Numbered from the stretch's first letter, positions 9,196-18,941 are shown. The stretch is DNA of 64,000 bases from Burkholderiaceae bacterium (GCA_913776825.1 CAJYPV010000028.1:124001-188000), one strand, 5' to 3'. Notes: generated from the sequence alone by a model not told the origin. Made by a program: numbers and translations.

Positions 9196-10134
9196 TCAAC
9201 GGCGGCGTTCGCGGCCCTTGTTCGGCGTGTCCACGATCAAGCCACCGGTGGTCAGCACCTGCTCGATGTGCTCGGACCAGGCGCGGCCGATCTTGAAGCA
9301 GCCGCTGTGGTTGAGGTGGATCTCGTTGTGCCAGTCGCCGCTGATGCCGCTGGCACCGGGCGCCGCCGGCGCGAGCGGCACGGCGGTGGAGTCGAAGACG
9401 AACAGGCCAGGGAAGTGCTCCTTGTCGGCCATCAGCGACTTCAGGCACTGCGCCAGGTGCATCACCATCAGGCGGCTGACGGCTGCCCAATCCGCCGAGG
9501 GAATCGAATAAGCCTTCAGCGCCGGATACAGCCACGGGCCGTGACCGGCGTCCTCGGCGCCCGCCGGGCGCGGCACCGGCACCGCATAGCAGTGCATGAA
9601 CACCGGCTTGCCCGCCGAGGGGCCCTGGTCACGCAGGGTGAGCAGATGCCGCAGGTTGGCCTTCAGATACTCGGCATAGGTGGCCCAGCCGGGTTCCGAA
9701 AAATAGCGGCCCACGCCCGCCGACGGCGGACCCCATTCCGTCTGGCGGCGCAGCAGGCGCAGGTGCAGCGGGATGTCCTCGCCGTCGATCTGGCCGGGGG
9801 TTTGGGCGGCCTTGATCAGGTCGTTGCCGCCCACCGAGAGCAGCACCCCGTCCCAGACCGGCGCGTCGGGGCCGGTGAGCAGATCGACGAAGTCGGGCGC
9901 GGATTCCAGCTCGACCAGCCGGGCCAGGCTTTCGCTCTGGCCAGCGCAGTTCACCGCAGCGGCGGGCTTGGACAGCACCAGTTCCTGCAGCAGGTTGGCA
10001 TGCGCGCTGAGCTTGGCCTGTGCGGTGGAAAACCAGGAATCGCCCTGGGCCAGCAGACGCCAGTGATAGGCCTGCAGGTCGGGCGCCTGGGCGGACCGCA
10101 AATCTTCCGGGGCGAAACAGGCCAGGTGATCCAA
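9196..10134 (-). CDS. SGNH/GDSL-type hydrolase, putative
   Basis: A 312-residue protein without a signal peptide. It has the elements of SGNH esterases in order: GDSWF at 31-35 (S33 as nucleophile), a GGND block (VLLSVGGNDLIKAAQ) for the oxyanion hole, and a C-terminal HLNHSGCFKIG segment following DWHNEIH that can supply the catalytic Asp/His pair. The family hydrolyses esters of lipids, sugars or thioesters; the substrate is unknown. It is convergent with lplT, and a 650-base non-coding region lies upstream. Confidence 0.75.
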   Translation of the reverse strand: MDHLACFAPEDLRSAQAPDLQAYHWRLLAQGDSWFSTAQAKLSAHANLLQELVLSKPAAAVNCAGQSESLARLVELESAPDFVDLLTGPDAPVWDGVLLSVGGNDLIKAAQTPGQIDGEDIPLHLRLLRRQTEWGPPSAGVGRYFSEPGWATYAEYLKANLRHLLTLRDQGPSAGKPVFMHCYAVPVPRPAGAEDAGHGPWLYPALKAYSIPSADWAAVSRLMVMHLAQCLKSLMADKEHFPGLFVFDSTAVPLAPAAPGASGISGDWHNEIHLNHSGCFKIGRAWSEHIEQVLTTGGLIVDTPNKGRERRR

Positions 10135-10787
10135 GAGATGCTCCCTAGTTGCGGCCGGACGGGTGTCCAGCCTGCCTGACCCAGGTCAGGCGATGTGCGA
10201 TGTCGATCTACGGCGACGATATCCGACGATCAGCGGGCAGGCCAGGGAATCTCTGCATCACATCCCTCAAACTGCCGACGGGCGTGATGCGGCGCTCCCC
10301 CGGAACCGCCCGCATGACCAGCGCGCGGCGCCCCGATTGGAGGTCAGGGTCAGGCCTTGCGCCATGCTATAAACCCTCGCCATTGTTGAGCGGGTTCGAC
10401 CCGGCTTCCAAGCGTCTGACGCTCGATTGCCTCGGTAAAACCAACGCCCACTCGGCTGGCCGGGCCATCGATTGTTGCGCGGCGGCCACCGCGGCAGAAC
10501 CGTCCGCGTGACCGGTTGTGTCGCCGCTTGATGTGGCATGCCCGCCATGGCCGACCATCCGGACCGTCTCGTCGGTCAGGTGCTGCCGGTCATTCGGTTG
10601 CCGCCTGCTGCTGGCGATGCCTCACTCGGTGGCTCAACCCGGTCGAGGCGCTGCCCGGCCGATCCATCATCCGCGCCCCCGCCCGGACGAGTGCGTCCCG
10701 TGGTGGCTCGTCCGTCGCCGGATCTTCGAGCCCTCATCGCCTCGGCCGCCTCCGGTCGGCGCGTTGTTTTTGTTGTGATCGCTGTTC
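10135..10787. other. Long intergenic region with promoter-like element and small hairpins
   Basis: 653 bases between a leftward hydrolase gene and a rightward EamA gene. No convincing coding frame is seen; the open frames have skewed, arginine/proline-rich translations. It holds an extended -10 motif at 10365 and, just downstream, small stems such as GGGT/ACCC and AGCGT/ACGCT (about 10387-10420). These could belong to an untranslated leader or small RNA, but I match them to no known RNA family. Confidence 0.4.
10365..10373 (+). promoter_or_regulatory. Extended -10 promoter element
   Basis: TGCTATAAA, the same string seen ahead of lplT, followed in both places by CCC and a CGCC-rich start. 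It lies 415 bases ahead of the EamA gene, so it implies either a long leader or a separate short transcript. Confidence 0.4.
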
Positions 10788-11648
10788 ATGCCCATTGCCT
10801 GTCTGATGTTCAACGCCCTCGTCTGGGGGCTGTCCTGGTGGCCGTTCCGGCAATTCGAGGCGGCAGGGCTGCATCCGCTGTGGACCACGGTGATCCTCTA
10901 TTCCCTGTCCTGGGTGGTGGTGATGGTCAGTCAGCGCGGCGCGGCGCGCGAGCTGCTGCGCTCGCCCGGGCTGTGGCTGGTGCTGCTGGCCGCAGGCACC
11001 ACCAACACCGCCTTCAACTGGGGCGTGGCCACCGGCGATGTGGTGCGGGTGGTGCTGTTGTTCTATCTGATGCCGCTGTGGGCGGTGCTGCTGGCCCGGC
11101 TGATCCTGGGTGAGCCGCTGACGGCGCTGGCCGGCTTGCGCATCCTGCTGGCGCTGGGCGGAGCGCTGGCGGTGCTGGCGCCCGCGCAGGGCGGCTGGCC
11201 GCTGCCGTCCTCGCTGGCCGACGGACTGGGCTTGCTCGGCGGCCTGACCTTCGCCTTCAACAACGTGATGCTGCGCCGGGAAGCCGCCCGCAGTCCGGGC
11301 GCGCGGGCGCTGGCGATGTTCACCGGCGGCGTGCTGGTGGCGGGCCTCTCGGCGCTGGTGATGGCGTGGAAGGGCCTGGCGGCCTGGCCGTCGCTGCCGG
11401 GGCCGATCTGGCTGATTCCCCTGGTGGCGATGGCGCTGTTGTTTTTTGCGTCCAATCTGTCCTTGCAGTACGGCGCGACGCGTTTGCCGGCCAATGTGAC
11501 GGCGGTCGTCATGTTGACCGAGGTGCCGGTGGCGGCGTTGTCGGCGCTCTGGCTGGGCGGCGGCGAGCTGGATGCCAAGACCGCGCTGGGCGGCCTGGCG
11601 ATCGTGGCGGCCGCGATGCTGGCGGCGCTGGAGCGACGGCGCGGCTGA
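10788..11648 (+). CDS. EamA/DMT-family transporter
   Basis: A 286-residue permease with ten hydrophobic helices in two EamA repeats, ending in ERRRG. The start is taken at 10788 because an in-frame TGA lies four codons upstream, and the first helix begins immediately (FNALVWGLSWWPF). No clear ribosome-binding site is seen. Substrate unknown. This is the second EamA transporter of the window; the two are not close copies. Confidence 0.85.
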   Translation: MPIACLMFNALVWGLSWWPFRQFEAAGLHPLWTTVILYSLSWVVVMVSQRGAARELLRSPGLWLVLLAAGTTNTAFNWGVATGDVVRVVLLFYLMPLWAVLLARLILGEPLTALAGLRILLALGGALAVLAPAQGGWPLPSSLADGLGLLGGLTFAFNNVMLRREAARSPGARALAMFTGGVLVAGLSALVMAWKGLAAWPSLPGPIWLIPLVAMALLFFASNLSLQYGATRLPANVTAVVMLTEVPVAALSALWLGGGELDAKTALGGLAIVAAAMLAALERRRG

Positions 11649-11762
11649 CATCGCGCGCTCGAAGCGGCGCGACTGTGCCTTGTGACACATTGACGCGAAG
11701 GGTTCCCCAGGTCGGCCCAGGCATCGCGCTAGGATGCGCCGACATCTCAAAGGAGGAGTCTC

Positions 11763-12251
11763 ATGAGCCAAACCGCTTTCGACTTCGATGCCGTGAGCAT
11801 CAATGGCGAACCGGTGTCGCTGTCGCAATACCGGGGCCGGGTGCTGCTGGTGGTGAACACGGCCAGTGAATGTGGGTTCACGCCCCAGTTCAAGGGACTG
11901 GAGGAGCTGTGGCGCGATTACCAGGCCCGCGGTCTGATGATCGTCGGCTTCCCGAGCAATGAATTCGGCGGCCAGGATCCGGGCTCGAACGACGAGATTG
12001 CCTCGTTCTGCCAGCTGAATTACGGCGTGAGCTTCCCGATGATGGGCAAGATCAAGGTCAATGGCGCCGAGGCCCATCCGCTGTGGAAGTGGCTGAAGGG
12101 CGAGAAGCCCGGCATCCTCGGCACCCAGGCCATCAAGTGGAACTTCACCAAGTTCCTGGTGGGTCGCGACGGCCAGGTGCTGCGCCGCTATGCACCGAAT
12201 GACGCACCGGCATCGATCCGGGCCGACATCGAAGCCGCGTTGGCCAACTGA
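11763..12251 (+). CDS. Glutathione peroxidase-family thiol peroxidase
   Basis: A 162-residue cytoplasmic peroxidase that reduces hydrogen and organic peroxides. The family signature is intact: NTASECGFT with the catalytic cysteine near residue 37, FPSNEFGGQ with the conserved glutamine, and KWNFTKFLV with the Trp-Asn pair. It is a cysteine, not selenocysteine, enzyme. A strong AAAGGAGGAG site precedes the ATG. The next gene starts 22 bases after its stop and may be co-transcribed. Confidence 0.95.
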   Translation: MSQTAFDFDAVSINGEPVSLSQYRGRVLLVVNTASECGFTPQFKGLEELWRDYQARGLMIVGFPSNEFGGQDPGSNDEIASFCQLNYGVSFPMMGKIKVNGAEAHPLWKWLKGEKPGILGTQAIKWNFTKFLVGRDGQVLRRYAPNDAPASIRADIEAALAN

Positions 12252-12273
12252 TTCCGCCGCGGGACGAGTGGCC

Positions 12274-13422
12274 ATGACCGATGAGCCTCAGGACCGTGAC
12301 GCCCTGTTGTCGACGCTGGCCCAGCGCTTCTCCCGTTTCGCGGAGATCGACGGTCGCGACGACCCGCTCTATGCCGCGCTGGCCACCGCCATCGCGGCCG
12401 ACCCGGCGCTGACCGCGCTGCTGGCGGAGGCGCCTGCCACGCAGCACCTCCCGGTGACCTTGCTGGCGGCGCTGCATGAGCGCGTGCTGGCCGGCACCGA
12501 CCATCCGCTGGCCGCGTATTACGCCAGCGTCGGCGGCACGCGGGCGCCGGATGCCGCGCTGCCCGGCGCGCTGAAGGATTTCGTCGCCCAGCAGTCCGGC
12601 GCGCTGGTGCAACTGCTGCGCAGCCGCACCACCCAGACCAACGAGATCGGACGCTGCGCCGTGTTGCGGCCCGCGTTGCAGGCGCTGGCGCTGCGCCTCG
12701 GCGGCACGCCGGCGGCGCCGCGTCGGTTGGCGCTGTTCGACTTCGGTTGCAGCGCCGGTCTGAACCTGCAGGTCGACCGTTATGCCTATGACGATGGCCT
12801 CGCCCCCGTGGCCGGCGAGACCGAGGCCGATGGGGCCCCGCCCGTCGTCCGCAGCGAATGGCGCAGTGCGCCGCCGCTCGCGCTGATCGGGCCGAGGGCC
12901 TGGACGGTCGCGGACCGCCACGGCGTGGACCTGCATCCCATCGATCCCGCCGACGAGGGCGCCACCCGCTGGCTGCGCGCCTGTCTCTGGCCCGGTGATG
13001 CGGCCCGCCGGGACCGGTTGCAGGCCGCGCTCGCCGTGGCGCGGCGCCATCCCGCCACGCTGGAGCGCAGTGCGGATGGCCTGACGGTGCTGGAGCGATG
13101 GCTCGATCGTCTGCCGTCCGACGTCCAGCCCGTGATCTTCAATGTCTGGGTGCTGGCGTATTTCGATCCCGCCGGCTGGCGCGCGTACCTCGATCGCATC
13201 GAGGGGCTGGTCCGCACCCGCGGTCTGGCCTGGATCAGCGGCGAGATGGGCAAGCTGTCGCCCCTGCCCACGCTGCCGCCCAGCCCGGCGGGCGAATCGG
13301 CGCACAGCGCGACCTTGTGGACGCTGCAATGGCGGTCGCCGCAGGGCGTGCGCGCCGAGGCGCTGGCGTGGTCGCATCCGCACGGGCGATGGATTCAGTG
13401 GGTGGACGAGACCGTCTCCTGA
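12274..13422 (+). CDS. DUF2332-family protein
   Basis: 382 residues from the ATG at 12274; a longer frame would overlap the peroxidase gene. The central LFDFGCSAGLNLQVDRYAYD block resembles the glycine-rich loop of S-adenosylmethionine methyltransferases and is typical of DUF2332 proteins. The C-terminal part contains WISGEMGKLS and ends WIQWVDETVS. No function is established for the family to my knowledge. It follows the peroxidase by 22 bases. Confidence 0.8.
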   Translation: MTDEPQDRDALLSTLAQRFSRFAEIDGRDDPLYAALATAIAADPALTALLAEAPATQHLPVTLLAALHERVLAGTDHPLAAYYASVGGTRAPDAALPGALKDFVAQQSGALVQLLRSRTTQTNEIGRCAVLRPALQALALRLGGTPAAPRRLALFDFGCSAGLNLQVDRYAYDDGLAPVAGETEADGAPPVVRSEWRSAPPLALIGPRAWTVADRHGVDLHPIDPADEGATRWLRACLWPGDAARRDRLQAALAVARRHPATLERSADGLTVLERWLDRLPSDVQPVIFNVWVLAYFDPAGWRAYLDRIEGLVRTRGLAWISGEMGKLSPLPTLPPSPAGESAHSATLWTLQWRSPQGVRAEALAWSHPHGRWIQWVDETVS

Positions 13423-13518
13423 CACGCGCGGCCTCGAGACGATCCCCACGCCGCCCGCACGGATCGAACGGCTCAGCGGCGTCGGCCCGGGCCGTCCGCG
13501 ACCGTCGCGGGCGGGTTC

Positions 13519-13842
13519 TCAGCCGATCGGCGTCAGCTTGACCAGCTTCGGTGGCCCGACCATCAGCGTGTCGACCTGCGCGGCGAAGGCCTGGAAGTAC
13601 GCCGACGCGAAATGCGCGTCGAGCGCGGCCTGGTCGGCGAAGCTTTCGCGCATGTAGAAGGTGCCCGGTTCCTCGGTCAGCTCGAACAGGCGGTAGTCCA
13701 GGCAGCCGGGTTCGGCATGGGTGGGGTCGATCAGGGCGGTGAGGGCCTGACGCAGCGCGTCACGCTGTCCGGGGCGGGCCACCAGCACGGCGATCATGGT
13801 GATGGCGGAGGCCGGCGGTGCGGCGGGAATTCGAGAGCTCAT
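13519..13842 (-). CDS. Antibiotic-biosynthesis-monooxygenase (ABM) domain protein
   Basis: A 107-residue single-domain protein with the ABM pattern: a first strand (MIAVLVARPGQRDAL), then EPGCLDYRLFELTEEPGTFYMRESFADQAALDAH split over the central sheet, and a C-terminal strand. Such small dimeric proteins include quinol monooxygenases (YgiN) and haem-degrading relatives. The first 15 residues are Ala/Pro-rich and the true start may be the internal Met at residue 16. It is convergent with the DUF2332 gene. Confidence 0.82.
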   Translation of the reverse strand: MSSRIPAAPPASAITMIAVLVARPGQRDALRQALTALIDPTHAEPGCLDYRLFELTEEPGTFYMRESFADQAALDAHFASAYFQAFAAQVDTLMVGPPKLVKLTPIG

Positions 13843-14083
13843 GTCGAAGGCTTTCAGGGTGGACGAGATATCGGACCATCGACGCCGCCCGGGACGGGCC
13901 GCGGTCGTGCGGAGGCTGGAAGGGCGGCGCGGCCCTGCTCAAGTGCCGCTCTGGATGCTACGGACCGAGCGCGCCTGGATACACCCCGCCACGCGAGAAA
14001 CTCTTTCAAGCGGCGACCGGACCCGGGATCGCCGATAGGATCAGCCACCCTTCGCTCTCGCGCCTCGTGGCGCCCCGACGACC

Positions 14084-15478
14084 ATGGACCGTTCGACGAT
14101 GCCATCGCCCCTGGGACTCTGGCGCACCGCGCACCCGCCGCTCAACCGGCTGACCGGGCGGACGGCTCGCTGGATGCGCCGGGCCTGTCGGCCCGCAGCG
14201 CTGGCGGTGGCGTGGATGGCGAGCGCGAGCCTGGCCCCGGCCGCCGCGCAGACGCTGCCGCAATGGCAGGCCATCGCCGCCCGCGAGCAGCCGGCACTGC
14301 TCAAGACATTGCAGCAGCTGGTGGAAATCGAATCCGGCAGTTCCGACCGCGAAGGCCTGGAGCGCATCGCGGCCGTGGTGGCGCAGCGGCTGCGGGACGC
14401 CGGCGGACAGGTCGAGCTGATCGAGCCTGGCGCTGATCTGTACCGGATGTTCGATACCCCGGCCCGCGTGGGCCCGATGGTGAAGGCGCGCTTCCAGGGC
14501 ACCGGCGGCCGACGCGTCCTGCTGATCGCGCACATGGACACGGTCTATCCGCGCGGCATGCTGGCCCAGCAGCCATTCCGCATCGAGGGCACGCGGGCTT
14601 ATGGCCTGGGCATCGCCGACGACAAGCAGGGCGTGGCGATGATCCTGCATCTGATGGCAATGCTGAAGGCCGCCAACGTCCGCGACTATGGCGAGATCAC
14701 CGTGTTGATCAATGGCGATGAGGAAATCAGCTCGCCCGCCTCGCGCCAGCTGCTCACCCAGCTGGGCGCGCAACATGATGCGGTGCTGTCCTTCGAAGGC
14801 GGCGGCGGTCCGGCCGGTCCGGACACGCTGCGCCTGGCCACCAGCGGCATCGCGGCCGCGAACCTGTCGGTCAAGGGACGGGCCTCGCATGCGGGCGCCG
14901 CGCCGGAGAAGGGCGTCAATGCGCTCTATGAGCTGTCGCATCAGCTGCTGCAGGCGCGGGATCTGTCCGATCCGCCGAACGGCAAGCAACTGCATTGGAC
15001 GATTGCCAAGGCCGGCACCGTGCGCAACGTGATCCCGGCGCTGGCGGAGGCGTCGGCCGATGTGCGGGTCGACCGGGTGTCCGACTTCGATGGACTCGAA
15101 GCCGCGCTGCGCCAGCGCATCCAGAACAAGCTGCTGCCCGAATCGGAGGTGTCGCTGAGCTTCGAACGCCGCCGTCCGCCGTTGCAGGCCGGCGAGGCGG
15201 CGCGGGCGCTCGCCGCGCGGGCCCAGGCCCTGGCGGCCGAGCAGGGCATGACGCTGGAGGTGCGCGATCAGCCGACCGGCGGCGGCACCGATGCCGCCTT
15301 CGCCGCGCTCGCCACCCAGGCGCCGGTGCTGGAAGGGCTGGGCACGCGCGGCTACGGCGCGCACAGCAACAACGCCGAGTTCATTCAGATCGATGCCATC
15401 GCGCCCAAGCTGCTGCTCGCGACCCGTTTGGTCATGGCCATCGGCAGCGGGCAGGCGCTGCCGGCCGCGAAGCCCTGA
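14084..15478 (+). CDS. Exported M20-family metallocarboxypeptidase (glutamate carboxypeptidase type)
   Basis: A 464-residue protein with an N-terminal export signal (basic stretch, then hydrophobic to AAAQ near residue 56) and a full M20 peptidase: IAHMDTVYP (zinc ligand His), GLGIADDKQG (bridging Asp), NGDEEISS (catalytic and zinc Glu), the dimerisation domain around SHAGAAPEKG, and a final GYGAHSNNAEF zinc ligand. Relatives include carboxypeptidase G2, which removes C-terminal glutamate from folates and peptides. A second in-frame ATG at 14099 is an alternative start. It stands alone on the plus strand. Confidence 0.9.
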   Translation: MDRSTMPSPLGLWRTAHPPLNRLTGRTARWMRRACRPAALAVAWMASASLAPAAAQTLPQWQAIAAREQPALLKTLQQLVEIESGSSDREGLERIAAVVAQRLRDAGGQVELIEPGADLYRMFDTPARVGPMVKARFQGTGGRRVLLIAHMDTVYPRGMLAQQPFRIEGTRAYGLGIADDKQGVAMILHLMAMLKAANVRDYGEITVLINGDEEISSPASRQLLTQLGAQHDAVLSFEGGGGPAGPDTLRLATSGIAAANLSVKGRASHAGAAPEKGVNALYELSHQLLQARDLSDPPNGKQLHWTIAKAGTVRNVIPALAEASADVRVDRVSDFDGLEAALRQRIQNKLLPESEVSLSFERRRPPLQAGEAARALAARAQALAAEQGMTLEVRDQPTGGGTDAAFAALATQAPVLEGLGTRGYGAHSNNAEFIQIDAIAPKLLLATRLVMAIGSGQALPAAKP

Positions 15479-15555
15479 CGGGCGCGGGCCGGCGCAGGCT
15501 CATGCCGGGGCGGCGCGGGGCCGGGCCGTCGGCCCGACCGTCCGACCCTCCGACC

Positions 15556-15966
15556 TCAGGCGGCCTTGGGATACAGAATCATCTGCGTGCAGCGGAACAG
15601 CGCGATCGTCTTGCCGTTGTGGGTGACGACCGCGTCCCAGACCTGCGTGGTGCGGCCCAGATGGACGGCGGTGGCGCGGCATTCGATGACGCCATCCCGC
15701 GCGGTGCCGAGGTGGTTGGACTTCAGCTCGACGGTGGTGAAGTTCTGCGCGCCCTCCGGCAGGCTGGCGATGCAGCCGTAGCCGCAGCAGGTGTCGGCCA
15801 GGGTGACGACGCTGCCCGCATGCAGGAAGCCGTTGGGCGCCATCACTTCCTGGCGCACCGGCAGCCGTGCGAACACCTGGCCCTTGGCCACCTCCACGAT
15901 CTCGATGCCCATGTGGCCGGGCAGGCAGGCGGCGCCGCGTGCGTTGAATTCGTCGTTGCTGAGCAT
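15556..15966 (-). CDS. PaaI-type hotdog-fold thioesterase
   Basis: 136 residues from the ATG at 15966, which has an AGAGGA site upstream; the longer frame to 16227 crosses the neighbouring promoter. The hotdog signature is PNGFLHAGSVVTLADTCCGY, followed by ELKSNHLGTARDG and a final strand. PaaI-like enzymes hydrolyse acyl- or aryl-CoA thioesters. It is divergent from the aminotransferase gene (about 260 bases between starts). Substrate not predictable. Confidence 0.88.
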   Translation of the reverse strand: MLSNDEFNARGAACLPGHMGIEIVEVAKGQVFARLPVRQEVMAPNGFLHAGSVVTLADTCCGYGCIASLPEGAQNFTTVELKSNHLGTARDGVIECRATAVHLGRTTQVWDAVVTHNGKTIALFRCTQMILYPKAA

Positions 15967-16225
15967 GAAATCCTCTGGGTCCTTCGTGGATGCGGGTGTC
16001 TCGTGGACGGAGGAACCTGACCCCGCGCCGCAGCGTCGGACGGACCAGGTCCCGATGACGAGCCGAAGCGGATCGCGCGGACGTTGATCTTGTGGATCCC
16101 ACACCCGCGGCATCGATGCGTGGTGCGCATGGACTTCGGCCGAGGCGGCATTCTCGTCGCAGTGCCCGCGGTCGGCGGCGCTGGGGATAATGAGCGCGGC
16201 CTTTTGTGAGTTCCGGAGAATCCCC

Positions 16226-17419
16226 ATGTTCCAACACGTCGATGCCTATCCTGGCGATCCCATCCTGAGCCTGAACGAAGCCTTCCAGAAGGACCCGCGC
16301 AGCGCCAAGATCAATCTGTCGATCGGCATCTACTTCGATGACGAGGGCCGCATCCCGATGCTGGATTCGGTCCGTCGCGCCGAATTGGCGGTGGTGGAAC
16401 AGGCCGGCGCGCGCCCCTATCTGCCGATGGAAGGTGCTGCCAACTTCCGCACTGAAGTCCAGAAGCTGCTGTTCGGCGCGGACAGCGAGGTCCTGCGCGC
16501 CAACCGGGTGGCCACCATCCAGGGCGTGGGCTCGTCGGGCGGCCTGAAGGTCGGCGCGGACTTCATCAAGCGCTATTTCCCGGACAGCGCGCTCTATCTG
16601 TCCGATCCCACCTGGGACAACCATCGTGCCGTCTTCGAGGGCTCCGGCCTGGAATGCCGCACCTATCCGTATTACGACGCCGCCACCGGCGGTCTGCGTT
16701 TCGACGCCATGCTGCAGGCGCTCAGCGAGGCTCCGGCTCGCAGCGTGGTGCTGCTGCATGCCTGCTGCCACAACCCGACCGGCGTGGACCTGACCCAGCT
16801 GCAGTGGGATGCGCTGATCCCGGTGCTGCGCGATCGCGAACTGATCCCCTTCCTGGACCTGGCCTACCAGGGCTATGGCGACGGCCTCGAAGCCGACACC
16901 TTCGCCATCCGCGCGCTGGCCCAGGCCGGGCTGAGCTTCTTCGTCGCCAACAGCTTCTCGAAGAACATGAGCCTGTATGGCGAGCGCTGCGGCGCGCTGT
17001 CGGTGGTCTGCCCGGATGCGGCGCAGGCGGCCCATGTGCTGGGCCAGCTCAAGTTCACCATCCGCCGCAACTATTCCAATCCGCCGATGCATGGCGGCCA
17101 GGTCGTGGCCCGTGTCCTGGGCGACCCGACCTTGCGCACGCTGTGGGAAGGTGAGGTCGAGGAAATGCGCGAACGCATCCTGGCGATGCGCAATGCCTTG
17201 TTCGAGGTGCTGAGCGCCAAGCTGCCGGGCCGCAACTTCGATTACTTCCTCACCCAGCGCGGCATGTTCAGCTACACCGGCCTGACGCCGGCGCAGGTGG
17301 ATCGACTGCGCGAGGAATTCGGCGTGTACGTGCTGCGCAGCGGCCGGATGTGCGTGGCGGGCCTGAACACCCGCAATGTCGAAGCCACCGCGAATGCGAT
17401 GGCGGCGGTGCTGGGCTGA
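16226..17419 (+). CDS. tyrB: Aromatic/aspartate aminotransferase (class I)
   Basis: A 397-residue PLP enzyme of the aspartate/tyrosine aminotransferase group, which transfers amino groups between aspartate or aromatic amino acids and 2-oxoglutarate. It starts in typical fashion ([20 protein letters not shown]). The PLP lysine is K246 in [15 protein letters not shown], and the C-terminal [10 protein letters not shown] carries the substrate-binding arginine. A CGGAGAA site supports the ATG at 16226. Symbol by family likeness only; aspC is equally possible. Its stop is 4 bases from that of the convergent flavoprotein gene. Confidence 0.9.
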   Translation: MFQHVDAYPGDPILSLNEAFQKDPRSAKINLSIGIYFDDEGRIPMLDSVRRAELAVVEQAGARPYLPMEGAANFRTEVQKLLFGADSEVLRANRVATIQGVGSSGGLKVGADFIKRYFPDSALYLSDPTWDNHRAVFEGSGLECRTYPYYDAATGGLRFDAMLQALSEAPARSVVLLHACCHNPTGVDLTQLQWDALIPVLRDRELIPFLDLAYQGYGDGLEADTFAIRALAQAGLSFFVANSFSKNMSLYGERCGALSVVCPDAAQAAHVLGQLKFTIRRNYSNPPMHGGQVVARVLGDPTLRTLWEGEVEEMRERILAMRNALFEVLSAKLPGRNFDYFLTQRGMFSYTGLTPAQVDRLREEFGVYVLRSGRMCVAGLNTRNVEATANAMAAVLG

Positions 17420-17423
17420 CCGG

Positions 17424-18941
17424 TCAGACGGCCTGCGCAGCCGCGTAGGCCGACGCCCAGGCCCACTGGAAGTTGAAGCCGCCCAGGTGCCCGCTCACGT
17501 CGAGCACCTCGCCGATGAAATACAGCCCGGGCGACTTCATCGATTCCATTGTCTTGGAGGACACCTCCCGGGTGTCCACCCCGCCCAGCGTCACCTCGGC
17601 GGTGCGGTAGCCCTCGGTGCCGGCGGGCACGACCTGCCAGTCGCTCAGCCGCGCCGCGATCGTTTCCAGCTCGGCGTGGGTGAGCTGCTTCATCGGTTTG
17701 GAGACGAACCATTCATCCGCGATCAGCGTCGCCATCTTCTTGGTGAACAGCTCGCCCAGCAGCGTCTTCAATTCCGCATTGGGCCGGTCGTTGCGCTGCT
17801 GCGCCAGCCACTGCGGCAGATCCAGATCGGGCAGCAGGTTGATGTGGACCGTCTGGCCCGGCAGCCAGTACGACGAGATCTGCAGGATCGCCGGCCCGCT
17901 CAGCCCGCGATGGGTGAACAGGATGTTCTCGCGGAATTGCTTGCCATTGCAGCTCACCAGGCAGTCCACCGACGTGCCGGACAACTCGGTGCACATCGCC
18001 TTGAGCTGATCGGTGATGGTGAACGGCACCAGCCCGGCGCGGGTCGGCAGCACCTCATGGCCGAACTGCCGGGCCACCTGATAGCCGAAGCCGGTGGCGC
18101 CCATGGTCGGGATCGACAGCCCGCCGGTGGCGATCACCAGCGAGCGGGTCCGCACCGGCCCGGCGCTGGTCTGCAGCAGGTACTCGCAGGCGGGTCTGGC
18201 CGCCGCGCTGGCCTCGTCCTTGGCGCGTCCCTTCCTGGATCCGCTCTTCTTGCCGCCCTTGCCGCGCTCATCGGCCTGCGGCTCGCCGGCTGCGCCGTCG
18301 CTTTGAGCCGCGCTGACGGTCGCGTCGTCGGCGCGGTCCAGCGCGATCCGGGTCGTGGCGGAACCGGCGATCGGCTCAGCGCGCGAGGCATCGGCCGAGG
18401 CGGCAGCGGCGGGGGCGGTCAGCGTCGCCGACGCTGGCGACGCGGCTTCTGCGACGTCGGCATCTTGGGCGCCGGGCAGGTCGATCCGCTCGATCTGCTC
18501 GATGCGGGTGTTGAGCATCAGCCGGGCGCCGGCCGTCTCGCATTCCTTGAGCAGCAGGTTGAGGATGTCCACCGACTTGTTGTCGCAGAACAGCTGCCCC
18601 AGCTTTTTCTCGTGGTACTTCACGCCGTGTTTGTTGACCAGCGCAATGAAGTCCCATTGGGTGTAGCGGGCGAGCGCGGATTTGCAGAAGTGCGGGTTCT
18701 GCGACAGGAAATTCGCCGGCTCGGTATAGAGATTCGTGAAGTTGCAGTGGCCGCCGCCGGACATCAGGATCTTCTTGCCGGCCTTGTTGGCATGGTCGAG
18801 GATCAGCACGCGGCGCCCCCGACCCGCCGCCTGCAGCGCGCACATCAATCCGGCGGCACCAGCGCCCAGCACCACCACATCCCACGCCTGCGGCGCCACC
18901 GACTCGTCCATCATTCCGTCCATCGTTCTCTCCACGCTCAA
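17424..18941 (-). CDS. BaiN/YhiN-family (HI0933-like) flavoprotein with a large internal insertion
   Basis: A 505-residue FAD-dependent oxidoreductase. The N-terminal dinucleotide fold is clear (VVVLGAGAAGLMCALQAAGRG at about 22-42), followed by the family motif KKILMSGGGHCNFTN, and the C-terminus has GEVLDVSGHLGGFNFQWAWA. Relatives are usually about 400 residues. The excess comes from about 95 residues at 156-251 rich in Ala, Asp, Ser and Gly and ending in a Lys/Arg-rich run, placed between two conserved blocks. The family role is poorly defined (BaiN acts on bile acids in gut bacteria). Convergent with the aminotransferase gene. Confidence 0.88.
   Translation of the reverse strand: MSVERTMDGMMDESVAPQAWDVVVLGAGAAGLMCALQAAGRGRRVLILDHANKAGKKILMSGGGHCNFTNLYTEPANFLSQNPHFCKSALARYTQWDFIALVNKHGVKYHEKKLGQLFCDNKSVDILNLLLKECETAGARLMLNTRIEQIERIDLPGAQDADVAEAASPASATLTAPAAAASADASRAEPIAGSATTRIALDRADDATVSAAQSDGAAGEPQADERGKGGKKSGSRKGRAKDEASAAARPACEYLLQTSAGPVRTRSLVIATGGLSIPTMGATGFGYQVARQFGHEVLPTRAGLVPFTITDQLKAMCTELSGTSVDCLVSCNGKQFRENILFTHRGLSGPAILQISSYWLPGQTVHINLLPDLDLPQWLAQQRNDRPNAELKTLLGELFTKKMATLIADEWFVSKPMKQLTHAELETIAARLSDWQVVPAGTEGYRTAEVTLGGVDTREVSSKTMESMKSPGLYFIGEVLDVSGHLGGFNFQWAWASAYAAAQAV

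Noticed and set aside
10538-11113. 191-residue frame overlapping the EamA gene start
   Set aside because: Overlaps the membrane-protein frame out of phase; Arg/Gly/Ala-rich, with no domain. EamA frame preferred.
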